Shown: positions 23,929-30,938 of the stretch, piece after piece
How the letters are laid out: each line of letters starts with the position of its first letter
How positions within the stretch are numbered: the first letter of the stretch is position 1
IMG/VR virus record: IMGVR_UViG_3300004369_000559
Location: 1-43,014 of that record
Length of the DNA: 43,014 nucleotides
Origin: a virus
Strand: one strand, 5' to 3'
The notes under the pieces: generated by a model
What the model was told of the DNA's origin: nothing
Database searches by the model: none
What the model saw: the letters and a program-made list of their open reading frames with translations, nothing else
Position numbers and translations under genes: made by a program

Positions 23929-26220
23929 ATGATCAAACTTAATAAAGTAAATATAGAATCAAAGTCGCAATTAGCAAAACTATTTGCTACAGAAAATTTA
24001 TCAGTAGAACACAATAACGTAAAAACAGCTTCTTTTGACTTAGAGAACAGAATTGTTACTTTACCAATATTCAAAAATCCACAAGGTGATGTTTACGATA
24101 TGTTAACAGCACACGAATGTTCACACGCATTACACACTCCTATGAAAGCGTGGTCTAAATTAAAAGATCCAAAATACAGAGCTTATGTTAACGTTATTGA
24201 AGATACTAGAATAGATAAACTTATTCAAAAAAAATATCCAGGTATTGTAAGAAATTATATTAATGCTTTTGAAATCTTAATGAAAGATAATTTCTTTGGT
24301 TTAAAAGATAAAAATGTAAATACTGATTTAATGTTAATTGACAAAATTAATATGTATTATAAATCATCTAAAAAATTAAATATTGAATTTTCAGATGAAG
24401 AAAAAGTATGGGTAGATAAGATTGACAATATTAAAACATTTAAAGATGTATTAAGAATAGCAAAAGAATTATACGGATGGCAAGAAAAGCAATTAGAACA
24501 ATTAGCTAAATTACCAGACTTTGATCTACACCCTTTAGCAAAAAATTACAAACTAGGCAAAGACGGCAAACCAAAAAAAATTGAAGTTGCAACACAGAAC
24601 GGTGATGAAACACCAGGTGGTGATAACACTGATGCTGATGACAAAAAAGAATCAGACGACAAAGAGGCTTCTTCAAAAGTTGGTAATCCAGATGGCGCTG
24701 GTGGTCAAAACGTATTAGTAGATACAAATCTAGGTTGTCTTACAGATCAAAACTTTGAAGAAAAAAAAGATAACTTATTAGACAAAACAAAAACTTATAG
24801 ATACGCTACTTTACCTGAACCTATTTTAAAAAATGGTTTAGTGTCTTATGATCAATTCTTAAAAGACATGAGAACAAACATTAACAGTTATTTGTTTAAT
24901 GTTAGGGATAATGATAGCATAAGAGGATATAAACAGTATTACAGTTGGGTTAAACAAGAATTTAAAAAATTCAAAAAAGACAATGCAAAAACTGTTATGT
25001 ACCTTGTTAAAGAATTTGAAATGAAAAAAGCGGCGACCGCTTATAAGAGAGCAACCACTGATAAAACAGGTGTTATTGATCCTCTTAAATTAAAAAATTA
25101 TAAATTCAGCGATGACATTTTTAAAAGATTGACTATAATACCTAATAGTAAAAATCACGGTATGATTATGTTATTAGACTGGTCAGGTTCTATGTGTGAT
25201 ATTATTGATAAAACTGTACAGCAATTATGTAATCTAGTATGGTTCTGCCAAAAAACAAATATACCATTTGAAGTTTACTTGTTTAAAGATACTAGAAATG
25301 TCTCTGTAGGTAAAGAGGCACCTACTGATATGTTTAAATTTAAAAACGGCGATGTATTTGCTGAAAAAGCAGTAATAGTAAATGTTGTCAGCCATAGAAT
25401 GAAAAAAACAGTATTAAATGAATCATTATTTCATTTATATAATATGTGTGCTTATTTTAATAGAAGTTACAATCCTTTTTCAACACTTTCTTCAAAAAAA
25501 TACGAAGGCTATCCTATTCCTGTTTCGGAAGAATATTACTTATCTTCTACTCCATTAAATGAAGCAATACTTATATGCCAAAAATTAATACCTATGTTTC
25601 AATCAAAATACAATGTAGAAAAACTTTCATTTATTACTCTTACTGATGGTGACTCTAACGGCGATATGAGTGCCTATACTATTGATAAAAATACAGAAAA
25701 TGGTAAAAAACCTTGCTCTGGATATAATAGTCCTCAAACTATTATCAAAGACGGCAATAAAAGATACACTACGGTAAGGAGGCTGCAAACGAATTATATG
25801 ACAAATAGCCAATCTATAACAGCTACATTATTAAAAATGATACAAAAAAAATTCAAGGCTACAACAATCGGTTTCTTTTTATCTAAAAAAAGTAGTAGAA
25901 ATTCTTTCTCAAGGTTTGTACCTGAATCAATTTGGACTAGACATAAAGATGGTGGTGCAAACCAATACGTAGGTATTAATAAAAATTTTGATAAGTTAAG
26001 AAAACAATATTTAAAAGACAAAGTAATTGAAATAAAAGAACCTGGTTACGATTCTTACTACATTGTTAATATTAAAGATACTAATATTGAAAACTTTAAT
26101 TTACCAAATATTAAACAAGACGAATCAACAGCTAATATTAAAAAAATGTTTACGAAATCTATGAAGAATCGTATTCATTCCAGAGTATTACTAAACAAAT
26201 TTATTGAAAAAATTGCATAA
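23929..26220 (+). CDS. VWA-domain protein with N-terminal zincin motif (CobT-like)
   Basis: A 763-residue protein. The N-terminus carries a metalloprotease-like H-E-C-S-H (62-66) followed by N-V-I-E-D-T-R-I-D (88-96), the arrangement seen in CobT/CoxE-related proteins. A disordered acidic linker spans about 215-265. The C-terminal von Willebrand A domain has the MIDAS motif D417-W-S419-G-S421 and a later T-D573-G-D-S. Downstream lies its expected partner, a MoxR-type ATPase. In cyanophages and pelagiphages the pair is annotated CobT/CobS after cobaltochelatase. No CobN, the chelating subunit, appears in this window, so metal chelation is not shown; a MoxR-VWA chaperone or protease role is equally possible. 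Confidence 0.75.
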   Translation: MIKLNKVNIESKSQLAKLFATENLSVEHNNVKTASFDLENRIVTLPIFKNPQGDVYDMLTAHECSHALHTPMKAWSKLKDPKYRAYVNVIEDTRIDKLIQKKYPGIVRNYINAFEILMKDNFFGLKDKNVNTDLMLIDKINMYYKSSKKLNIEFSDEEKVWVDKIDNIKTFKDVLRIAKELYGWQEKQLEQLAKLPDFDLHPLAKNYKLGKDGKPKKIEVATQNGDETPGGDNTDADDKKESDDKEASSKVGNPDGAGGQNVLVDTNLGCLTDQNFEEKKDNLLDKTKTYRYATLPEPILKNGLVSYDQFLKDMRTNINSYLFNVRDNDSIRGYKQYYSWVKQEFKKFKKDNAKTVMYLVKEFEMKKAATAYKRATTDKTGVIDPLKLKNYKFSDDIFKRLTIIPNSKNHGMIMLLDWSGSMCDIIDKTVQQLCNLVWFCQKTNIPFEVYLFKDTRNVSVGKEAPTDMFKFKNGDVFAEKAVIVNVVSHRMKKTVLNESLFHLYNMCAYFNRSYNPFSTLSSKKYEGYPIPVSEEYYLSSTPLNEAILICQKLIPMFQSKYNVEKLSFITLTDGDSNGDMSAYTIDKNTENGKKPCSGYNSPQTIIKDGNKRYTTVRRLQTNYMTNSQSITATLLKMIQKKFKATTIGFFLSKKSSRNSFSRFVPESIWTRHKDGGANQYVGINKNFDKLRKQYLKDKVIEIKEPGYDSYYIVNIKDTNIENFNLPNIKQDESTANIKKMFTKSMKNRIHSRVLLNKFIEKIA

Positions 26221-26253
26221 ACTATTGAAAATGAATGATTTTTTCTTTAAAAA

Positions 26254-26282
26254 AAGACATAATGCTGACACAATGTTATGTT
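26254..26282 (+). promoter_or_regulatory. Possible early-type promoter for the MoxR/CobS-like gene
   Basis: -35 AAGACA (26254-26259, two mismatches), 17-nt spacer, TGT before -10 TATGTT (26277-26282). The leader would be about 34 nt and contains AAGGA about 10 nt before the ATG at 26323. Confidence 0.45.
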
Positions 26283-26322
26283 ATTATGGTACATATAAAC
26301 AAATGAAAAGGACTAATATATA

Positions 26323-27534
26323 ATGATAAACGATAAACAAAGAGAATTTGTTGAATACGCTTATGGCCTATTTAACAAAAGTGTGTTGACCAAGAGTGAG
26401 TTAATACAAGCCAACAAAAAATTTGGTTGTAAATATGCTCCTCAATGGTTAATCAAAAATAAAGATTACAAAGTTGACAAAGGTACTTTCAAATTGCCAC
26501 TTGATGGTGATATGAAAAAAACAGTTGTTGTAGAAGCAACTGATACTGTTGTCGAACCTAAAAGAGTAGAAGCTGCTTATATTGTATCTTCTCTTACAGG
26601 TGACATAGTGCCTAAAAAAGACCCAGTATTCGTACCATTCGGTAATTATACTGATGTTAAATCAATTATTAAATCTGGTAAATTCTATCCTGTATTCGTA
26701 ACAGGTCTTTCTGGTAACGGTAAGACAATGTCTATTTTACAAGCGTGTGCTGATAATAAAAAAGAATGTATTAGAGTTAACGTTACAATTGAAACAGACG
26801 AGGACGATTTACTTGGTGGTTATAGATTAAAAGACGGACAAACTGTATGGCAGAACGGTCCAGTTATCGAAGCCATGGAAAGAGGCGCTCTTCTTTTATT
26901 AGATGAGATTGACCTTGCTTCAAATAAGATTATGTGTTTACAACCAATCTTAGAAGGTTCAGGTGTGTTTGTTAAAAAGATTAACAAATATATAAAACCA
27001 AAACAAGGCTTTAACGTAGTCGCTACAGCGAATACCAAAGGTCAAGGTTCCGAAGATGGTAAATTTATCGGTACTAACATTCTTAACGAAGCTTTCCTTG
27101 AAAGATTTCCGGTAACGTTTGAACAGAAATATCCAAATGCTAAAACCGAAGAAAAAATCTTAAACAATACATTAGAAGCTTCAGGTAAAAAAGATACTAA
27201 CTATGTAAATAAATTAGTAACTTGGGCAGATGTCATTAGAAAAACTTATTTTGATGGCGGTGTTGATGAGATTATTTCAACTAGAAGATTGGTACACATT
27301 GTACAAGCGTATTCCATCTTTAAAAACAAAATCAAAGCAATCGAATTGTGTACAAATAGATTTGATGAGGATACTAAAACCTCATTCGTAGATTTATACA
27401 CTAAAGTTGATGCAGGTGCTACTGCTGATCAGATTATCGAATCAAATAGACAAGCTGATGTAAATGCACAATCACAAGCTGATGATGATGAAAAGAATTC
27501 CGATGACGGTGAGGAGGAAGAAGTAACTATATAA
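26323..27534 (+). CDS. cobS: MoxR-type AAA+ ATPase (CobS-like)
   Basis: A 403-residue ATPase. The first 60 residues form the small helical domain seen in phage CobS, with Y-A-P-Q-W-L-I-K-N. The AAA+ core has Walker A G-L-S-G-N-G-K-T (128-135), the MoxR/CobS insert L-L-G-G-Y-R-L-K-D-G-Q-T-V-W-Q-N-G-P (163-180) and Walker B A-L-L-L-L-D-E-I-D (189-197), then T-A-N-T (sensor 1) and L-E-R-F-P (arginine finger region). The C-terminus is acidic. CobS works with CobT and CobN in aerobic cobalamin synthesis, while MoxR ATPases remodel protein complexes together with VWA partners; the adjacent VWA gene fits either reading. Confidence 0.85.
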   Translation: MINDKQREFVEYAYGLFNKSVLTKSELIQANKKFGCKYAPQWLIKNKDYKVDKGTFKLPLDGDMKKTVVVEATDTVVEPKRVEAAYIVSSLTGDIVPKKDPVFVPFGNYTDVKSIIKSGKFYPVFVTGLSGNGKTMSILQACADNKKECIRVNVTIETDEDDLLGGYRLKDGQTVWQNGPVIEAMERGALLLLDEIDLASNKIMCLQPILEGSGVFVKKINKYIKPKQGFNVVATANTKGQGSEDGKFIGTNILNEAFLERFPVTFEQKYPNAKTEEKILNNTLEASGKKDTNYVNKLVTWADVIRKTYFDGGVDEIISTRRLVHIVQAYSIFKNKIKAIELCTNRFDEDTKTSFVDLYTKVDAGATADQIIESNRQADVNAQSQADDDEKNSDDGEEEEVTI

Positions 27535-27568
27535 TAGGTACTTTTCCAAAATCCGTTATATTAGTCCT

Positions 27569-27606
27569 GAGGTGGTCAGTTTTCATAGTTGTAATCTGAC
27601 CACTTC
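27569..27606 (+). promoter_or_regulatory. Stable hairpin between cobS-like gene and bS21
   Basis: GAGGTGGTCAG (27569-27579) pairs with CTGACCACTTC (27596-27606), 11 bp with one G-U, around a 16-nt loop. It is GC-rich for this genome but lacks a T run, so it is a weak terminator at best; an mRNA processing or stability element, or a regulatory site upstream of bS21, is possible. Confidence 0.55.
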
Positions 27607-27660
27607 CTTACTTATAGAAAAAACAAATGATAAACAAAAAAATAACAATATAAAAAAGTA

Positions 27661-27864
27661 ATGGGTATAAAAATAGAAGTTAGAAACGGTAACCTAGAAC
27701 AGGCTATGCGTGTCTTAAAACGTAAGACTCTTAAAGATAATTTTATTAAAACATACAGAGAAAAAATGTATTATGAAAAGCCTTCCGAGAAAAAACGAAG
27801 GAAGAAAAAAGAAATGATTGCTAATTTTAAAAAAAAACAAAAATTAAAAGAAAGACTATTATAA
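27661..27864 (+). CDS. rpsU: Ribosomal protein bS21
   Basis: Sixty-seven residues with the complete bS21 pattern: I-K-I-E-V-R-N-G-N-L-E-Q-A-M-R-V-L-K-R-K, then Y-R-E-K-M-Y-Y-E-K-P-S-E-K-K-R-R-K and a basic helical tail (E. coli 71 residues). bS21 sits near the anti-Shine-Dalgarno end of 16S rRNA on the 30S platform and supports initiation on Shine-Dalgarno messages. Phage bS21 genes are known in pelagiphages and may replace the host copy. The ATG has no Shine-Dalgarno; TATAAAAA at 27649-27656 (one mismatch to the late box) would place +1 at about 27661-27662. Confidence 0.93.
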   Translation: MGIKIEVRNGNLEQAMRVLKRKTLKDNFIKTYREKMYYEKPSEKKRRKKKEMIANFKKKQKLKERLL

Positions 27865-27901
27865 ATTTACCGAATTTAGCTTATATTGATATATATATAT
27901 T

Positions 27902-28030
27902 ATGGTCAAGGCTGCTCGTAAGTCCTCTGACAGCGAATCGGTGTTTGGTGGTTTACTCCGTAATAAACAAACCACCAGTAAAATCAATGATTTTTTAGGG
28001 CTTGTAATTAAAAAATTAATGATTATATAA
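27902..28030 (+). CDS. Short basic ORF, 42 residues
   Basis: ATG at 27902 opens a 42-codon frame: M-V-K-A-A-R-K-S-S-D, then F-G-G-L-L-R-N-K, and I-N-D-F-L-G-L-V-I-K-K-L-M-I-I. The basic N-terminus and amphipathic C-terminal helix could be a real small peptide. TGATATATA (27887-27895) ends 6 nt before the ATG, the same spacing as the leaderless early genes, but its -35 is poor. The DNA also folds: GGTGGTTT (27947-27954) pairs with AAACCACC (27969-27976). So the 227-nt gap between bS21 and hsp20 may instead hold a structured RNA. Low confidence. Confidence 0.35.
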   Translation: MVKAARKSSDSESVFGGLLRNKQTTSKINDFLGLVIKKLMII

Positions 28031-28033
28031 ATA
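28026..28033 (+). promoter_or_regulatory. Late promoter (TATAAATA) for hsp20, with a 5'-end hairpin
   Basis: A perfect late octamer; predicted +1 about 28039. TAGAAC (28038-28043) pairs with GTTCTA (28054-28059), putting a 6-bp stem right at the predicted 5' end of the mRNA, followed by an AAGGAG Shine-Dalgarno at 28081-28086. Confidence 0.72.
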
Positions 28034-28091
28034 AACGTAGAACGCCGTAAAGGGTTCTATACAAATTAACTTGCTTAACAAAGGAGATAAT

Positions 28092-28544
28092 ATGACAAAT
28101 CATAAAGCAATTTCAATCTTTAATCAATTAAGACCAGTAACAGTTGGATTCGATAATGTATTCGACCACTTTGAAAGATTAATTGATAATGACTTTAGAG
28201 GACTTTCTGTCCCTAATTTCCCACCATACAATATCGTAAAGACAGGTAAAAATACCTATGATGTTGAACTAGCATTAGCTGGTTATTCTAAAAAAGATAT
28301 TGATGTATCTTTAGAGGAAGGTGTACTATCTATTAAATCAGTAAAATCTGAGAAAGAAAAAGAAGTAGAAGACAATAATGGTGTATTACACCAAGGTATT
28401 GCTAAAAGATACTTCTCTAAATCTTTCACTATTGCTGAAGACGTAGAAGTTAAAGGTGCCGAATTAAAAGACGGCCTTTTAAAAGTGTCTATGGAAAGAA
28501 TTGTTCCAGAACACAAAAAACCAAGAACAATTAATATTAAGTAA
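28092..28544 (+). CDS. hsp20: Small heat-shock protein Hsp20
   Basis: An ATP-independent holdase chaperone of the IbpA/alpha-crystallin family. The ATG at 28092 follows AAGGAG by 5 nt; the frame extends upstream to a TTG at 28071, which would put the Shine-Dalgarno inside the gene, so 28092 is chosen (150 residues). The alpha-crystallin domain spans about 44-138, with P-P-Y-N-I-V, Y-D-V-E-L-A-L-A-G-Y-S-K-K-D-I-D-V, G-V-L-S-I-K, a G-I-A-K-R-Y-F-S-K-S-F segment and L-K-D-G-L-L-K-V-S. Many marine T4-like phages carry one, usually late and possibly aiding virion assembly. A bidirectional terminator follows. Confidence 0.93.
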   Translation: MTNHKAISIFNQLRPVTVGFDNVFDHFERLIDNDFRGLSVPNFPPYNIVKTGKNTYDVELALAGYSKKDIDVSLEEGVLSIKSVKSEKEKEVEDNNGVLHQGIAKRYFSKSFTIAEDVEVKGAELKDGLLKVSMERIVPEHKKPRTINIK

Positions 28545-28554
28545 TTAATATCCT

Positions 28555-28582
28555 AAAGAGGTCGATTCAATTCGGCCTCTTT
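28555..28582. terminator. Bidirectional terminator between hsp20 and the minus-strand gene
   Basis: AAAGAGGTCG (28555-28564) pairs with CGGCCTCTTT (28573-28582), 10 bp with one wobble and an 8-nt loop. The A-rich and T-rich ends give short U tails on both strands. It lies exactly between two convergent genes. Confidence 0.82.
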
Positions 28583-29968
28583 CTAAGCCTTTGATAAAAA
28601 AGTTCGCAAAAGTTCGCCAGTAGTAATAAAATTTCTATAATTTCCACCTACATACCTAGAATTTACGGAAAGCAATTCATCATCACCTACTTTATATTTT
28701 ATTTGTTTAGTTATACCTAATCCTCCACCAGTTCTAACTTCAGCTGTCATTCTTTTATTTTGTAAAGTTTTACCCATACTTTCTAAGTTTTTCATAAAAT
28801 ATGTTTTAAGTCCTGAACCTATATCCACAGTGCTTAATGTTTTAGCTTCGTTAGCAGTAAAAGCTATAAAAAATGTTATGCCTTGTACTATACCTTTTAA
28901 GTTTGCCTTTGATAACTGCTTATAAACTATTTCGTATATTTGTCCTTGTATTTTTCCATCATTAATCTTTGGTTTTAATTTACTAGCAAGATTGTCTATT
29001 TTTTTCATATCTGCATTAGTTAATTTTACTCCAAAATGATTAGTTAATCGACCAAATGCTTCTCCAGTAATACCTGTAACTTGGCCTACTTGCGTAACGT
29101 GATTTATTTTCACAGATAATTTTAAAAAAAATTTTGTTTGTTTACCTGTTCCAGGTTTACCCTCATATCCTTCATAATATGTGGTTCCTATATCTGCTTT
29201 GGTTTCTCCTTGTCCCATTACACCTAACGAAACTATATCAATTCTATCTTTGCGGCCATTTGCAAAAAAATATTCGGAGTGTTTTTGTACATTACCACTA
29301 TTTGCAAACGCAGCAGCATCGTTAAAATAAGTTTGTAGGTCTGATGGTACAGATGTTCCTGATAACTTGCTTTTCAGCCAGTTAAAAGCTCCATCATTCA
29401 GTGCGTAATAAACAAAAACATGATCTTCTATCCTTGGATTTTTATTTTTACCTACGTATTCAAATGCTTTATTTACAGTTAATGATTTTACAGGTGGTTT
29501 ACCTACTATGTAACCCTCAATAGTTTTATTTGTTGGTTTATTAAAATAATCTTTTAGTTTAGCAATAATATCTGTAATAGTTACAGCACCATCTCTTTTT
29601 GCTGTAAACTTAGCAACTATTGCGGCCTGCACTATTGCTTCTGCTAGGTAACCAAAAGGAACCTTTTCACCATTTTTCATAACATTACCTACATGAGGAG
29701 TAAAATCAATACGTTCACTTACTTCAATTGGTATTTTTTTTAATCCATCTTTATAAGTTATTAAATTTAATTTTTGTTTAGACATAGATTCTAACGATTT
29801 AATTGCTTTAGAATTTGTGGGTGAAGGTTTTTTTAACGTATATATATTAGCATCACCGGTAGCACCTTTGATTAAAGTTATTTGAGTTCCTTTTAATTGA
29901 GATAAAGCATGGGATATGTGTCCTTGTAAACTAGATATACTGGTGGTATTAATAATTGAATTTGCCAT
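28583..29968 (-). CDS. Unrecognised 461-residue protein, possible PD-(D/E)XK nuclease
   Basis: The only minus-strand gene in the window. By eye it matches no named family, but the spacing of key residues suggests a restriction-endonuclease fold: F-G-Y-L-A-E-A-I-V (E about 109), then T-K-A-D-I-G (D about 259), then F-L-K-L-S-V-K-I-N (K about 287) followed by Q-V-G-Q-V. The x-S-V-K strand and a following Q-x-G are common in PD-(D/E)XK enzymes. The N-terminal 90 residues are basic and Ser/Thr-rich. It diverges from the Mom-like gene across 79 nt and converges with hsp20. The start ATG has no Shine-Dalgarno and lies 1-2 nt from the predicted +1. Structural or other roles cannot be excluded. Confidence 0.55.
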   Translation of the reverse strand: MANSIINTTSISSLQGHISHALSQLKGTQITLIKGATGDANIYTLKKPSPTNSKAIKSLESMSKQKLNLITYKDGLKKIPIEVSERIDFTPHVGNVMKNGEKVPFGYLAEAIVQAAIVAKFTAKRDGAVTITDIIAKLKDYFNKPTNKTIEGYIVGKPPVKSLTVNKAFEYVGKNKNPRIEDHVFVYYALNDGAFNWLKSKLSGTSVPSDLQTYFNDAAAFANSGNVQKHSEYFFANGRKDRIDIVSLGVMGQGETKADIGTTYYEGYEGKPGTGKQTKFFLKLSVKINHVTQVGQVTGITGEAFGRLTNHFGVKLTNADMKKIDNLASKLKPKINDGKIQGQIYEIVYKQLSKANLKGIVQGITFFIAFTANEAKTLSTVDIGSGLKTYFMKNLESMGKTLQNKRMTAEVRTGGGLGITKQIKYKVGDDELLSVNSRYVGGNYRNFITTGELLRTFLSKA

Positions 29969-29974
29969 ATACTA

Positions 29975-30003
29975 TATTTATCACATATATATTTTTATTG
30001 TAA
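29975..30003 (-). promoter_or_regulatory. Promoter for the minus-strand gene
   Basis: Read on the minus strand, GATAAATA (29982-29975) resembles the late octamer with one mismatch and puts +1 at 29969. The same sequence can also be read as TTACAA-N17-TAAATA with TGA before the -10, giving +1 at 29968. Either way the transcript is leaderless or nearly so; whether it is early or late cannot be settled here. Confidence 0.5.
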
Positions 30004-30005
30004 GC

Positions 30006-30034
30006 TTGACTGTTTAGATTATATGTGATATAGT
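30006..30034 (+). promoter_or_regulatory. Early sigma70-type promoter for the Mom-like gene
   Basis: -35 TTGACT (30006-30011), exactly 17 nt, TGA extension and -10 TATAGT (30029-30034). The predicted +1, near 30041, gives a 7-nt leader with no Shine-Dalgarno. Confidence 0.82.
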
Positions 30035-30047
30035 ACATACAGACAAT

Positions 30048-30860
30048 ATGAAAATTAATTATATAATTAAAGAAATTACAAGATTTGAAGCCACAGAATT
30101 TGTGCAAAAATTTCACTATTCTCCTGTAATGCCTTCTATTACTAAACATTTTTTAGGATTTTTTGTTGATAATAACATCAAAGGTGTAATGACTTTAGGC
30201 TGGGGTACTCAACCTAGACAAACAATAAACAAACTATTTCCTGGATTAGAATCAAAAGATTATTATGAGATAGGCAAAATGTGTATGGATGAAGATATGC
30301 CTAAAAACTCAGAAAGTCAAATGGTATCTTCTGCTATAAAGTGGTTAAAAAAAACTCATCCTAGTGTTTCTTTTCTTTACACAATGGCCGATGGCATAAT
30401 GGGTAAATGTGGATATGTTTATCAAGCTTCTAACTTTTATTTCGGAGAGAAATACTGGACAGACGTTTACTTAATGGAAAACGGCGAGAAATTACATCCA
30501 AGAAGCGCTAAATCTTTATTAGTAGAAAACGCCAATTTTTCAGGTAAGAAAAAATTATTTTGGTTTACCACAGATTATATGAAACACAAAGGCATTAAAA
30601 AGATAAAAGGTTATATGTTTAGATACATCTATCCATTAAATGATAAGGCTAAAAAATTGATGAAAACAGGTTCTACTTTACAATGGTCTTTAAACTATCC
30701 TAAAGATTCAACTCTGGAGTGGCTAGATGCCACTGATTCTAAAAACAAAATTAAAATAAAACAACCAAATTTTACCTTTGAAAAGGCAAAATACAACACA
30801 AAAAACATAGATAAACACAATAAAAACAAATTTACAGGAACACTTGATAAATTCTTGTAG
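30048..30860 (+). CDS. Mom-like GNAT protein, candidate DNA base-modification enzyme
   Basis: 270 residues. The pattern F-H-Y-S-P-V-M-P (about 22-29), L-G-F-F-V-D-x-x-I-K-G-V-M-T-L-G-W-G-T-Q-P (about 36-56), a central E-I-G-K-M-C-M-D, S-E-S-Q-M-V-S-S-A-I-K-W-L-K-K, then A-D-G-I-M-G-K-C-G-Y-V-Y-Q-A-S-N-F (about 119-135) follows phage Mu Mom and its relatives (H-Y-S...; ...G-x-x-Y-Q-A-x-N-W). Mom is a GNAT-fold enzyme that converts adenine in DNA to a carbamoylmethyl form and protects against host restriction. The early promoter fits a protective enzyme made before replication. The C-terminal 90 residues are Lys-rich and specific to this protein. The family call is by eye; activity is inferred. 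Confidence 0.65.
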   Translation: MKINYIIKEITRFEATEFVQKFHYSPVMPSITKHFLGFFVDNNIKGVMTLGWGTQPRQTINKLFPGLESKDYYEIGKMCMDEDMPKNSESQMVSSAIKWLKKTHPSVSFLYTMADGIMGKCGYVYQASNFYFGEKYWTDVYLMENGEKLHPRSAKSLLVENANFSGKKKLFWFTTDYMKHKGIKKIKGYMFRYIYPLNDKAKKLMKTGSTLQWSLNYPKDSTLEWLDATDSKNKIKIKQPNFTFEKAKYNTKNIDKHNKNKFTGTLDKFL

Positions 30861-30902
30861 ATGTATTATAGTAAAATAAAAAAATATATGGTCAAAGGAG
30901 CA

Positions 30903-30931
30903 TTGACTTATTCGGCCATATCTGATATATT
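30903..30931 (+). promoter_or_regulatory. Early sigma70-type promoter for the tRNA-like gene and gp45
   Basis: -35 TTGACT (30903-30908), 17 nt, TGA extension, -10 TATATT (30926-30931). The predicted +1 is 30938-30939, the first base of the tRNA-like fold. Readthrough would also supply gp45 and the clamp-loader operon. Confidence 0.8.
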
Positions 30932-30938
30932 AAATAAT

